Assembly: GCF_001665625.1 (NCBI RefSeq) | Contig: NZ_LZSY01000193.1 | Location: forward strand, 1-45,934 | Length of the DNA: 45,934 nucleotides | DNA from: Mycolicibacterium peregrinum | GTDB taxonomy: Bacteria > Actinomycetota > Actinomycetes > Mycobacteriales > Mycobacteriaceae | Direction of reading: 5' to 3' | Shown here: positions 16,163-24,216 of the stretch, one piece after another | Numbering within the stretch: the first letter of the stretch is position 1 | Layout of the letters: each line of letters starts with the position of its first letter | Program-made: the position numbers and the translations under genes | Notes under the pieces: model-generated | Databases searched by the model: none | Told to the model about the DNA's origin: nothing | Seen by the model: only the letters and a program-made list of their open reading frames with translations

Positions 16163-16767
16163 TGTTCCTCCAGGAGTATCGGGATGAGCACCGTGACCGC
16201 CTGCCACAGCCGCCGGTACATGCGGGCCACGTCGGTGGTGGCCGGATCGAGGTGCGCGGCGAAGAACACCCCGTCGGACTGGGCCACGGCGAATGCGGTG
16301 AGTTCGGCCACCACCTGCTCGATGCGACGTGGCGGTAGGCCGGCGGGCAGCTGGCTGCGCACGGCGGCAGAGAACCGTGCGATCGCGGTGTCACGCACGC
16401 GGCGCACCACCGCCGTCACCGTCGGATCATCGCCGCGTTCCAGCGACAGCAGGTACAGGATGCGGAGGAATTCGGGGCGCTGTGCCTGCAGATCCGCCAG
16501 AACCGCCAACTGCTCGTCGATGCTGCCGCTGCTCGGTATCGCCGCGAAGAAGCGGTCGGCTCCGCGTTCCATCACCGCCGCGAGGACACCGTCCTTGGAT
16601 CCGAAATGCCAGTAGATGGAGCTGGCCGGGAGGCCGCAGGCCTTGCGGATGTCGCTGATCGAGGTGGCGGCGTAGCCACGGGTGGCCATGAGTTGTTCGG
16701 TGGCGTCGAGAATCTGCCCTCGGGAATCCGCACCCTGCTGTTGTCGCCGCGTGGTTGGAGTGGCCAC
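16159..16767 (-). CDS. TetR family transcriptional regulator
   Basis: This 202-residue regulator has an N-terminal TetR helix-turn-helix: RGQILDATEQLMATRGYAATS then ISDIRKACGLPASSIYWHFGSKDGVL (about residues 16-64). The C-terminal ligand domain contains the repeated hydrophobic helices typical of the family. The GTG start at 16765-16767 lies 10 bases from a strong inverted repeat, which it probably binds to repress itself and the coupled SDR gene. It is divergent from malQ, whose start is about 100 bases away. The ligand is unknown. Confidence 0.9.
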   Translation of the reverse strand: MATPTTRRQQQGADSRGQILDATEQLMATRGYAATSISDIRKACGLPASSIYWHFGSKDGVLAAVMERGADRFFAAIPSSGSIDEQLAVLADLQAQRPEFLRILYLLSLERGDDPTVTAVVRRVRDTAIARFSAAVRSQLPAGLPPRRIEQVVAELTAFAVAQSDGVFFAAHLDPATTDVARMYRRLWQAVTVLIPILLEEQ

Positions 16768-16777
16768 CTGAAACCCC

Positions 16778-16799
16778 GTCTGTAAGGATCGTTACAGAC
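16778..16799. promoter_or_regulatory. Probable operator of the adjacent TetR regulator
   Basis: A perfect 8-bp inverted repeat, GTCTGTAA / TTACAGAC, with a 6-bp spacer (GGATCG) lies in the TetR-malQ gap. Its core TGTAAN6TTACA has the shape of a TetR-family operator. It begins 10 bases upstream of the TetR start and is well placed for autorepression. Confidence 0.75.
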
Positions 16800-16869
16800 A
16801 GCGTAGAGCGTCGGCAGCCACCACGCCAGTGGCACGCACGATCGGCTTCTGGGCAGCAAGATTGACACC

Positions 16870-19005
16870 ATGACTTCTTCGTCACCGACGCTGCTGGAGC
16901 TGGCCCGCCGCTACGGCGTCGCCTCGGAGTTCGACGACTGGACCGGCCGCCGCACCGCCGTCGCAGAGTCCACCCTGGTCGCGGTGTTGGAAGCGTTGGG
17001 CGTGGCGGCCGGCACCGAACAGGAGCGGGTGGACGCCCTGGCCGTCCACGACCGGCAGTACTGGCAGCGCTGCCTGCCGCAGATCGTGCTGGGCCGCGCA
17101 GGAATGCCGGCGAGCTTCTGGGTCCACGTCACGCACGGAGATCCGGTGCACCTCACGCTGTTGCTCGAAGATGGCACCGAGCGCGGCGGCCTGCGGCAGC
17201 TCGAGAACAACCGGCCTCCATACGATCTCGGGAACCGGTTGATCGGTGAGGCCACGTTCGAACTGCCTGCGGACCTGCCACTGGGTTATCACCGGCTGCG
17301 ATTGGACGGGACCGATATCGAGACGCCGGTGGTGATCTCCCCCGCAACCGTGGGCCTGCCCACCCGACTCGGCGAGCGGCGCGCCTGGGGACTGACTGTT
17401 CAGCTCTACAGTGTTCGCTCCAAAAACTCTTGGGGCACAGGGGATCTCACCGACCTGGCAGATCTGGCGGTGTGGTCGGCGGCCGAGCACCGTGCCGGGT
17501 TCGTCCTGGTCAATCCGCTGCACGCGGCCGCTCCCACTGCCCCGATGGAGCCCTCGCCGTATCTGCCCACGTCGCGGAGGTTCGGCAATCCGCTCTACCT
17601 GCGGGTCGAGGCCGTCCCGGAGTTCGCCTCGGTCCGGCACCGCAGCCGTATCCGGGCGCTGCGCGCCGCGCTCAACAAGCGTGCGGACCGCAACCCGACC
17701 ATCGACCGCGACGCGGCCTGGCAGGCCAAACGCACCGCACTGCAGCAGGTGTACCGGGTTGAGCGTTCGGCGGGCCGGGAGCTGGCGTACGCCGCCTACC
17801 GGGCCCGGCAGGGCCGCAGCCTGGAGGAATTCGCAACCTGGTGCGCGCTGGCCGAACGGTACGGTGCCGATTGGCACGCCTGGCCGCACGCACTGCAGCA
17901 TCCGGCGAATCCGGAGGTCGCCGCGTTCGCAGCGGCCCATCCCGATGCCGTGGACTTCCATCGCTGGCTGCAGTGGGTTCTCGACGACCAACTCACCGCG
18001 GTACAGGCCACGGCGGTGCAGGCCGGGATGGAGTTGGGCGTCATGAGCGACCTCGCGGTCGGCGTGGATCCCGACGGCGCCGACGCCTGGGCCCTGCAGG
18101 ATGTGCTGGCTCTGGGGGTGACCGCCGGTGCCCCGCCGGATGAGTTCAACCAACTCGGCCAGGATTGGTCGCAGCCCCCGTGGCGGCCGGACCGACTGGC
18201 CGAGCAGGCCTACGAGCCGTTCCGGGCGTTGGTCGAGATGGCACTGCGGCATGCCGGCGGGGTGCGTATCGACCACATCATCGGAATGTTCCGGCTGTGG
18301 TGGATCCCGAAGGGTGCCGCACCGACCGAAGGCACCTATGTGCGCTACGACCACGACGCGATGATCGGCATCATCGCGCTCGAAGCGCACCGGGCCGGTG
18401 CGCTCGTGGTCGGCGAGGATCTCGGCACGGTCGAACCGTGGGTGCGTGACCACCTGCACGAGCGGGGTCTGTTCGGCACCTCGATCCTGTGGTTCGAGTC
18501 CGACGGGTCCGGGCGGCCCCTCCCGGCCGAACGCTGGCGCGAATGCTGCCTGTCCTCGGTGACCACCCACGATCTGCCGCCGACAGCGGGGTATCTCGCG
18601 GGCGAACATGTGCGGTTGCGGGACGAACTCGGGCTGCTCACGCGGCCCGCCGACGAGGAGTTGACCTCGGACCGTGCCGCGCAGGCCGCCTGGCTGGACG
18701 AATTGCGCCGGGTCGGCCTGCTCGGACCCGATCCGGACACCGATCAGATCGTGGCAGCGCTGTATCGGTATCTGGCCCGGACCCCGTCGAAGCTGCTGAC
18801 CCTGGCGCTGGCCGACGCGGTAGGTGAGTTGCGTACCCAGAATCAGCCGGGAACGACCGACGAGTACCCGAACTGGCGGATCCCGCTGGCCGGCCCGGAC
18901 GGCCGTCGACTGCTGCTCGAAGACGTGTTCGCCGATCCGCGGGCAGCGGTGTTGAGCGAGGTGATGGCCGAGATCACCGGGCAATCCGGCCGGGCCGGGA
19001 TGTAA
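16870..19005 (+). CDS. malQ: 4-alpha-glucanotransferase (amylomaltase, GH77)
   Basis: This 711-residue GH77 enzyme transfers alpha-1,4-glucan segments between maltodextrins and belongs to cytoplasmic glycogen/maltodextrin metabolism. The catalytic residues are visible: nucleophile D468 (GVRIDHIIGMFRLWW), acid/base E516 (VVGEDLGTVEPWV) and transition-state D568 (VTTHDLPPTAGYL). The long N-terminal ~150-residue extension is the usual actinobacterial MalQ beta-domain. The length is near M. tuberculosis MalQ (Rv1781c, 724 aa). The ATG start lies about 70 bases from the TetR operator on the other strand, so read-across regulation is possible but unproven. Confidence 0.96.
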   Translation: MTSSSPTLLELARRYGVASEFDDWTGRRTAVAESTLVAVLEALGVAAGTEQERVDALAVHDRQYWQRCLPQIVLGRAGMPASFWVHVTHGDPVHLTLLLEDGTERGGLRQLENNRPPYDLGNRLIGEATFELPADLPLGYHRLRLDGTDIETPVVISPATVGLPTRLGERRAWGLTVQLYSVRSKNSWGTGDLTDLADLAVWSAAEHRAGFVLVNPLHAAAPTAPMEPSPYLPTSRRFGNPLYLRVEAVPEFASVRHRSRIRALRAALNKRADRNPTIDRDAAWQAKRTALQQVYRVERSAGRELAYAAYRARQGRSLEEFATWCALAERYGADWHAWPHALQHPANPEVAAFAAAHPDAVDFHRWLQWVLDDQLTAVQATAVQAGMELGVMSDLAVGVDPDGADAWALQDVLALGVTAGAPPDEFNQLGQDWSQPPWRPDRLAEQAYEPFRALVEMALRHAGGVRIDHIIGMFRLWWIPKGAAPTEGTYVRYDHDAMIGIIALEAHRAGALVVGEDLGTVEPWVRDHLHERGLFGTSILWFESDGSGRPLPAERWRECCLSSVTTHDLPPTAGYLAGEHVRLRDELGLLTRPADEELTSDRAAQAAWLDELRRVGLLGPDPDTDQIVAALYRYLARTPSKLLTLALADAVGELRTQNQPGTTDEYPNWRIPLAGPDGRRLLLEDVFADPRAAVLSEVMAEITGQSGRAGM

Positions 19006-19084
19006 CACCCGGGGCGTCTTCTCCGGTTTCACATTCGTCACCGCTGCGATATGTTCGCAACCGCACCCGACTGACGGAGTTCAC

Positions 19085-19495
19085 GTGAAGAAGCTTGTTG
19101 CGCTCGGTGGCGGTCTGCTCGCCGCCGGTTCGATCGCCCTGATGGCGGCAGGTGCCGCCACCTCACAGCCGAGCTCCGCTTCGGTCAACGTCGTCGGTGA
19201 GCCCTATATGAAGGCACTGGCGATCCTGAAGAGCCAGGGAGTCAAGGCCACCTTCGGCGGCTCGTTCGGCAGCGCCCTTCCGCAAGCCGAGTGCCTGGTC
19301 GATTCCCAGAAGGTCAACTCCAGCGGCAAGATGATCCTGATGCTGGACTGCAGCGAGGCCGCGGCCGAGCAGGGTGCCGAATCGGCTGTCCCGGGCGGCC
19401 CGAGGGTCGGCAGTAACGGCGTGACCACGGTGACGCCGACGCCAGTGGTCCCGATCGCCGGCGCCCCAGGCGCGGGCACGCCGCCACCGGCCTGA
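19085..19495 (+). CDS. Small secreted protein with a PASTA-like segment
   Basis: This 136-residue protein has an N-terminal signal peptide (KK, hydrophobic core ~4-24, cleavage near AAGAATS). The core (VVGEPYMKALAILKSQGVKATFGG) resembles one half of a PASTA-like repeat. It has two cysteines (in AECLVDSQ and MLDCSE) that could pair, and ends in a Pro/Thr/Gly-rich tail. The GTG start at 19085 has a GGAG ribosome site. Homologues with this pattern are common in mycobacteria but have no assigned function. It lies 79 bases after malQ. Confidence 0.75.
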   Translation: MKKLVALGGGLLAAGSIALMAAGAATSQPSSASVNVVGEPYMKALAILKSQGVKATFGGSFGSALPQAECLVDSQKVNSSGKMILMLDCSEAAAEQGAESAVPGGPRVGSNGVTTVTPTPVVPIAGAPGAGTPPPA

Positions 19496-19569
19496 CCCGC
19501 ACCCGGTACCGCTGTTCCCACCTAAATCCGTACACTGCTGAGAGTCCACTCATCCCAGGGAGGCTCTCG

Positions 19570-20469
19570 ATGTTGCGTCCGTTGCGGTTCGACAATGAGA
19601 TCGACCCGGGCCCGGTACAGATCCAGGCCCGTAAAGTGCACTTCGATCTCGACGGCATACCGTTGCACTGGATTCCCGGCCACCCCGTGGCCGCGACGAT
19701 GGTCAACCTGTTCAACGTGGTGCTGCCGATGGCCGAACACTGGTTCGTCGCGACGTTCAACGAAGCACTGCCCTATGTGCGCGATCCCAAGCTCGCTGAT
19801 GACATGCGCGGCTTCATCGGTCAGGAGGCGACCCACGCCGAGACCCATGATCAGGTGCTCGACGAGTTCCTCACCGCCCACGGCGTGGATTACCAGCCGC
19901 TGATGGCCATGGTCGAGCACGTGTTCACCAAGATGCTGGGCCCGACCGATTCGACCGACCCGCGGCGCCGGCTGTCCAACCTGTGCGACCGACTGTGGCT
20001 CATCGCCGCGATCGAGCACTACACGGCGGTACTCGGTGACTTTGTGCTGAACTGCACGTGGGAGGACTTCGATGCCGACCCGACGATGACGGATCTGTTC
20101 CGCTGGCATGGCAGCGAGGAGGTCGAGCACCGCAGTGTCGCCCACGACGTCGCGGTCTACTTCCAGGACAGCTACTTCAGCCGGGTACGGGCCATGTCGA
20201 TCGCCGCGACCGCCGTCTATATGTTCTTCCAGCGCGGTTGCTGGGCCATGGTCAAGAGCGATCCGACCCTCGACATCGGCTGGTGGCGGATGAATCGGTT
20301 GCGGATGCGCGATTCCAAGCTGGGGCTGCTGCCGAAGTTCTCCCGGATGTTCGGTTCCAACACCCTGGCGTACTGCCGACCCGGTTTTTCGCCGGAGGAG
20401 ATGGGCTCGACCGCCCAGGCAGTGGCTTACCTGGCGAGCTCCCCCGCGGCGCGGGCCGCCCACCTGTGA
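19570..20469 (+). CDS. Ferritin-like diiron protein of the 'metal-dependent hydrolase' (PF10118-type) family
   Basis: This 299-residue helical protein belongs to the group usually labelled predicted metal-dependent hydrolase. It contains the four-helix diiron ligand pattern E / ExxH / E / ExxH: E56 (MAEHWF), E86-x-x-H89 (QEATHAE), E149 (AIEHY) and E184-x-x-H187 (EEVEH). This is the arrangement of diiron oxygenases and ferritin-like proteins, not a classical hydrolase. The ATG at 19570 follows GGGAGG. Its stop TGA overlaps the start of an FAD/2Fe-2S reductase (GTGA), which would be a natural electron donor for an oxygen-activating diiron site. The substrate is unknown; oxygenase function is inferred. 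Confidence 0.85.
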   Translation: MLRPLRFDNEIDPGPVQIQARKVHFDLDGIPLHWIPGHPVAATMVNLFNVVLPMAEHWFVATFNEALPYVRDPKLADDMRGFIGQEATHAETHDQVLDEFLTAHGVDYQPLMAMVEHVFTKMLGPTDSTDPRRRLSNLCDRLWLIAAIEHYTAVLGDFVLNCTWEDFDADPTMTDLFRWHGSEEVEHRSVAHDVAVYFQDSYFSRVRAMSIAATAVYMFFQRGCWAMVKSDPTLDIGWWRMNRLRMRDSKLGLLPKFSRMFGSNTLAYCRPGFSPEEMGSTAQAVAYLASSPAARAAHL

Positions 20470-21605
20470 CGGGCGCAGCCATGCCGACGCTGTCACTGAT
20501 ATCCCGGTACCGTCGGCTGCCACCGAGTGCGTCGGGGCGGTTCCGGCACGATCCCATGCTCGGTCTGGCCGAGGTGTCGATCGCCACCATGTGGGGTGTG
20601 AACCGCTTGCTGCGGCGTCCCTCGCCTCCACCTGAACTGGACCGCACGATCACGTTGACCGTGGTCGGCCGGGAAGTGGTGGCTCACGACCAGGACGTCA
20701 TCGCGCTGACCCTGGCCGCGGCTGACGGCGGCACGCTGCCGCAGTGGTATCCGGGTGCGCACATCGACCTGCACCTGGCCAGCGGCCGGGTGCGGCAGTA
20801 CTCACTGTGCGGTGATCCCGCAGTCCGCGACCGCTATCGAATTGCGGTGCGGCGCATACCCGATGGCGGTGGCGGTTCGGTCGAGGTGCACGAGAGTCTG
20901 CAGGTCGGCAGCCGGGTGAGCACCCACGGCCCGCGCAATGCGTTCGCGTTGACGGTGCCCGGCTACGGGTCCCCCACCCAGCGGTTCCGCTTCATCGCGG
21001 GCGGAATCGGCATCACCCCGATCCTGCCGATGCTCGGGTTGGCGGCGCGGTTGGGTGTCGACTGGTCGATGGTGTACGCCGGGCGCAGCAGCGACAGCCT
21101 GCCGTTCCTCGACGAGCTCGCCCGGTTCGGAGACCGCATCGAGATCCGCACCGACGATGTCCACGGCCTGCCCGGTGCCGGCGATCTTCTCGGCGACTGC
21201 CCCGACGGCACCACGGTGTACGCCTGCGGTCCGGCGCCGATGTTGACGGGAATCCGCGCCGCACTCGCCGGCCGTGATGACGTGGAGTTGCATTTCGAAA
21301 GGTTCGCGGCGCCACCGGTTGTCGACGGTGCCGAGTTCTCGGTGAGGATCGCCTCGACCGGCGCCGAGGTGACGGTCGGAGCCGACGAGACCATGCTCGC
21401 CGCACTGAGCCGGTCCGGGGTGAACGCTCCGTACTCGTGCCAGCAGGGTTTCTGCGGCACCTGCCGCATTCGGACCGTGCCGGGAACCGACGGGACTGTG
21501 CAGCACCGCGATACGTTGTTGACCGACCCGGAGCGCGACGCCGGCTATCTGCTGACCTGCGTCTCGCGGGCGGAGGCCGGCCGCCCGCTGACCCTCGACC
21601 TCTGA
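20466..21605 (+). CDS. FAD/NAD(P)-binding reductase with C-terminal plant-type 2Fe-2S ferredoxin domain
   Basis: This protein of up to 379 residues has the oxygenase-reductase layout. An FAD-binding barrel (RQYSLCGDP, about 110-118, the RxYS flavin motif) is followed by an NAD(P) domain (GGIGITPILPML, 179-190; YACGP, 252-256) and a C-terminal 2Fe-2S domain with ligands C325, C330, C333 and C365. It resembles vanillate demethylase-type reductases, which pass electrons from NAD(P)H to an oxygenase. The GTG at 20466 overlaps the stop of the diiron gene; an ATG 15 bases further in (20481) is the alternative start. An N-terminal ~55-residue extension precedes the FAD domain. Confidence 0.93.
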   Translation: MTGAAMPTLSLISRYRRLPPSASGRFRHDPMLGLAEVSIATMWGVNRLLRRPSPPPELDRTITLTVVGREVVAHDQDVIALTLAAADGGTLPQWYPGAHIDLHLASGRVRQYSLCGDPAVRDRYRIAVRRIPDGGGGSVEVHESLQVGSRVSTHGPRNAFALTVPGYGSPTQRFRFIAGGIGITPILPMLGLAARLGVDWSMVYAGRSSDSLPFLDELARFGDRIEIRTDDVHGLPGAGDLLGDCPDGTTVYACGPAPMLTGIRAALAGRDDVELHFERFAAPPVVDGAEFSVRIASTGAEVTVGADETMLAALSRSGVNAPYSCQQGFCGTCRIRTVPGTDGTVQHRDTLLTDPERDAGYLLTCVSRAEAGRPLTLDL

Positions 21606-21609
21606 GCCG

Positions 21610-22107
21610 CTACCCGTCGTCGGCGAGGCCTTCGCCATAGCCTGCGAGTTCGGGTGCGGCCATCAGCTGGTCCAACAGCGGGCGTTGCCCCGTCAGCAGC
21701 TTGATGCGCGCAGTTGCGACGGAAACCCAAGCAACACGGTCGATTTCGGGAAACTCGACCAGTCGTCCCGACCCCTTCGGCAACTCGATACTGAACGTGT
21801 TGCTCACGGCGGTGGCGGGGTCGAAATCCCCGCCCACCGCGAATGCGGTGACCACCTTGCCGCCGGCCTGCCGCACCGGGTCCAGATCGATGCGCGGACC
21901 TGCCGGCGGTGGCGACCCGAGTTCCTCGGCGAACTCGCGTTGCGCCGCCGCCCACGGGTCCTCGTCGTCGGCGTACTCCCCCTTTGGCACCGACCACGCC
22001 CCGGCGTCCTTTCGCGCCCAGAACGGCCCGCCCGGGTGAACGATCAGCACTTCCACGTCCGCCCCGGCGAGGCGGTACAGCAGGACACCCGCGCTCAGCT
22101 TCGCCAC
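21610..22107 (-). CDS. NUDIX hydrolase
   Basis: This protein of about 165 residues carries a full NUDIX box GX5EX7REUXEEXGU: G43, E49, R57, E58, E61, E62 and G64 in the frame starting VAKLSAGVLLYR. NUDIX enzymes hydrolyse nucleoside diphosphates linked to another moiety. The lysine-tryptophan segment WARKDAGAWSVPKGEY and the FPEIDRVAWVS C-terminal part match the bacterial ADP-ribose/nucleotide-type group. The GTG start at 22105-22107 was chosen because homologues start near AKLSAGV; GTG at 22116 or TTG at 22158 are other in-frame options with no better ribosome site. It converges on the reductase gene. Confidence 0.85.
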   Translation of the reverse strand: MAKLSAGVLLYRLAGADVEVLIVHPGGPFWARKDAGAWSVPKGEYADDEDPWAAAQREFAEELGSPPPAGPRIDLDPVRQAGGKVVTAFAVGGDFDPATAVSNTFSIELPKGSGRLVEFPEIDRVAWVSVATARIKLLTGQRPLLDQLMAAPELAGYGEGLADDG

Positions 22108-22387
22108 GCGCTGCACGCTACTCGACGAGCTGATCGCGACGACTTCACCGCTGCACAACGGTGAGGTGCACCACTTTGCCGGCGGGACGTAGTTCGCCTC
22201 ACTCCAGTGGAGGTTCCGAAGTGTGACGCAGCCCTCGTCAATGGGTTTCGGTCAGCCGGAATTTAAATTGTGAACTGCCGGTTAATTCTTGTGTAACACC
22301 TAAATCGAGGTGACGACAGCGCTTGGGTGGGCAGCCGGCGTCGGCATCACGCGCGAAACAACAGAAGAGTGAAAGAAGGCACCAAAG
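22108..22387. other. 280-base divergent intergenic region between the NUDIX and secreted-protein genes
   Basis: No gene was seen in this gap, which lies between divergently transcribed genes. It is AT-rich compared with its surroundings and holds a perfect 10-bp palindrome AATTTAAATT (22260-22269). A TTGTGA element follows immediately, at about 22267, and could be a -35 box for the secreted-protein gene; no clear -10 can be fixed. Confidence 0.4.
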
Positions 22388-22687
22388 ATGATGAGGATCG
22401 GATTTGCCACTGCACTTGCAGGAGCGGCTGCCGCAGCGGTGATCGGCCTGGCCGGACCTGCCCAGGCGGCACCGACCGGCCCGGGCAACGCCCAGCAGAC
22501 GATCAGCGAACTGCAGGCGCAGGGTTACAAGGTGATCGTCAACCACGTCGGTTCGACCCCGTTGGACAAGGCTTCGGTAGTGTCCGTACGCCCGGGCCAG
22601 ACCTACAGCCGGACGGATTCCAGCAGCCCCGGTGGCGATTTGCAGACCACCGTACTGAACAAGACAGTTTACGTAGATGTGAAGTAA
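22388..22687 (+). CDS. Small secreted mycobacterial protein (PASTA-like fold suspected)
   Basis: This 99-residue protein has a clear signal peptide (MMRIGFATALAG..., cleavage likely after AQA at 27). A mature part of about 72 residues follows, with NAQQTISELQAQGYKVIVN and PGQTYSRTDSSSPG. It belongs to a family seen repeatedly in mycobacteria, usually with no assigned role. The helix-strand pattern resembles a PASTA domain. No cysteines are present, unlike many relatives. A GAAGG ribosome site precedes two consecutive ATGs (22388 and 22391). A strong hairpin terminator lies 22 bases downstream, so it is probably expressed as a single, abundant transcript. Confidence 0.8.
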   Translation: MMRIGFATALAGAAAAAVIGLAGPAQAAPTGPGNAQQTISELQAQGYKVIVNHVGSTPLDKASVVSVRPGQTYSRTDSSSPGGDLQTTVLNKTVYVDVK

Positions 22688-22708
22688 GCCCAAACATCGC
22701 GAAACATC

Positions 22709-22741
22709 AAGGAGGGGCGCCCTTTTCGGGCGCCCCTCCTT
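22709..22741 (+). terminator. Strong hairpin terminator after the small secreted protein
   Basis: A perfect 14-bp stem (AAGGAGGGGCGCCC / GGGCGCCCCTCCTT) with a 5-base loop TTTTC starts 22 bases after the stop codon. There is no downstream U-tract, but its stability and position make a terminator very likely. It separates this gene from the SGNH hydrolase. Confidence 0.85.
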
Positions 22742-22788
22742 GGTGTCCACGCGAAGCGGACGGGCGGGTCCGCGCTAGAGTCGCCAGC

Positions 22789-23559
22789 GTGCGACGTTTT
22801 ACCCGATATGTCGCCCTCGGCGACAGCCAGACCGAAGGGTTGTGGGATGGCGACGACGCAGTCGGCCTGATGGGCTTCGCCGATCGTCTCGCGGTCCGTC
22901 TCGACGGGCTCTATCCGGGATTGGGTTACGCCAATCTCGCCATTCGCGGTCACCGCATCGGCGATGTCCTGAACACCCAGCTCCCCACCGCGTTGTCGAT
23001 GCGACCAGACCTGGTCACCGTCTGCATCGGCATGAACGACGTGACCCGCCCCGGGCGCGCCTTCACCCGTGCTTTGGGTGACCTCGACGCCGTCTACCGC
23101 ACGCTCGCGGCCGCCGGTGCGACCGTCGTCACCACCACGTTCCCTGACATCACCCAGATCCTGCCAGTGGGCCGGCTGCTGGGAAAGCGGGTGGTCCGGA
23201 TCAACGACGCGATCAACGATGCCGCCGATCGGTACGGGTTCCACCTCGTCGATCTGTACTCGGCCCCCTCGATGCGCGACCCGGCGACCTGGAGCCCGGA
23301 CCGGGTCCACGGCTCGGCGAAGGGACACGTCCTGTTCGCGGCGGCGGCCGCCGAAGCGCTCGGATTGCCTGACAGCAACCATGATTGGGCGCTGGCCACG
23401 GGCCCGGACCAAATCCAGTCTTTTCGGTCCAGGGCCTACTCACAACTGCTGTGGACGCAGAACATGCTCATGCCGTGGCTGTGGCGTCACCTTCGCGGCC
23501 GGTCGGGAGGTGCGGGCCGCTCAGCCCGGCGGCCGGCCCTGATGTGCCTGAGCGCCTGA
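22789..23559 (+). CDS. SGNH/GDSL family hydrolase
   Basis: This 256-residue esterase-type protein carries the four SGNH blocks: GDSQTEG with catalytic S13, G54 (AIRGHRIGD), N83 (IGMNDVT) and D171/H174 (SPDRVHGS). No signal peptide is seen, so a cytoplasmic esterase/lipase-like or deacetylase activity is likely. The GTG start at 22789 gives the usual family N-terminus FTRYVALGDS. The C-terminal ~40 residues are basic and Trp-rich (WTQNMLMPWLWRHLRGR) and might contact membrane. Its stop codon lies in a palindrome shared with the convergent gene. Confidence 0.9.
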   Translation: MRRFTRYVALGDSQTEGLWDGDDAVGLMGFADRLAVRLDGLYPGLGYANLAIRGHRIGDVLNTQLPTALSMRPDLVTVCIGMNDVTRPGRAFTRALGDLDAVYRTLAAAGATVVTTTFPDITQILPVGRLLGKRVVRINDAINDAADRYGFHLVDLYSAPSMRDPATWSPDRVHGSAKGHVLFAAAAAEALGLPDSNHDWALATGPDQIQSFRSRAYSQLLWTQNMLMPWLWRHLRGRSGGAGRSARRPALMCLSA

Positions 23560-23582
23560 CCGAAGCCTCGGACGTCGGTCAG
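23556..23582. terminator. Bidirectional hairpin spanning two convergent stop codons
   Basis: Perfect 8-bp arms CTGACCGA (23556-23563) and TCGGTCAG (23575-23582) flank an 11-base loop. The left arm contains the TGA of the SGNH gene and the right arm contains the TCA (TGA on the minus strand) of the convergent 187-aa gene. It is a probable bidirectional terminator or RNA-end stabiliser. Confidence 0.55.
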
Positions 23583-24142
23583 ATCCCGCCCCAGGTGGAG
23601 TCGAGCTCTTTGGCGACGTCGATCACCTTCGCCTGCTCCGACGCCGGACTGTCGATCTCACCGGCCACGTGCGCGGCGATGAAACGTTTGATCTCCGCGT
23701 CGACGCCGGCCAGGATCCGCAGCACCTCGGCACGCAGCGACGTGGAGGTGACGTGGATCGAGATGTCGGACGGCCGCGGCTTCTTGACATCGAGGATCAG
23801 CAAGAGCGGCTCGGCGGCCAACGCCGTGGCTCGCAGGGCGATCTCACCGAACACCATGAACTTGGGCCGGTCGATGCGCAGGTCGATCACCATGTCGATC
23901 TCCAGCGGGATCCGGATGGAGAACGTGATGGTTTCGCCCACAATGCGGCTCACGCGGGGCTTTTGGATCTTGACCCGGGCGGTGACCTTGGCGATCTTGC
24001 CGGGCCCCTGCGCGATCGGACCCATCTCGAACGCGTCGCCGGCGATCGAGCCGATGGCGTCGCCGACCCGTTCCTCGGATACCGCCACCTCGAAGAACCG
24101 GCGCCCGAATTCCTCGTAGGTGATGTAAGCGTGATCAGCCAT
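23579..24142 (-). CDS. Conserved mycobacterial protein of unknown function (Rv1780-like)
   Basis: This 187-residue soluble protein has no signal peptide or membrane helix. It starts with a helical segment (YITYEEFGRRFFEVAVSEERVGDAIGSIAGD). A long beta-rich region of alternating charged and hydrophobic residues follows (IPLEIDMVIDLRIDRPKFMVFGEIALRA), with a helical C-terminus. It resembles M. tuberculosis Rv1780, which has the same length and also lies near malQ. The beta-rich middle looks like a lipid-binding or SRPBCC-like scaffold, but this is a guess. The ATG start at 24140-24142 has a weak ribosome site. Confidence 0.75.
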   Translation of the reverse strand: MADHAYITYEEFGRRFFEVAVSEERVGDAIGSIAGDAFEMGPIAQGPGKIAKVTARVKIQKPRVSRIVGETITFSIRIPLEIDMVIDLRIDRPKFMVFGEIALRATALAAEPLLLILDVKKPRPSDISIHVTSTSLRAEVLRILAGVDAEIKRFIAAHVAGEIDSPASEQAKVIDVAKELDSTWGGI

Positions 24143-24216
24143 GATCCTTCTACGGTCTCACGACGGTGTGCGGCGACGGTGAAGCCGGGCCGTAATTGCT
24201 GTCGACGTCGCGTCGT

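Noticed and set aside
16882..19041. A 719-codon minus-strand frame opposite malQ
   Set aside because: It has no domain or motif and its length mirrors malQ, whose catalytic residues are all present on the other strand.
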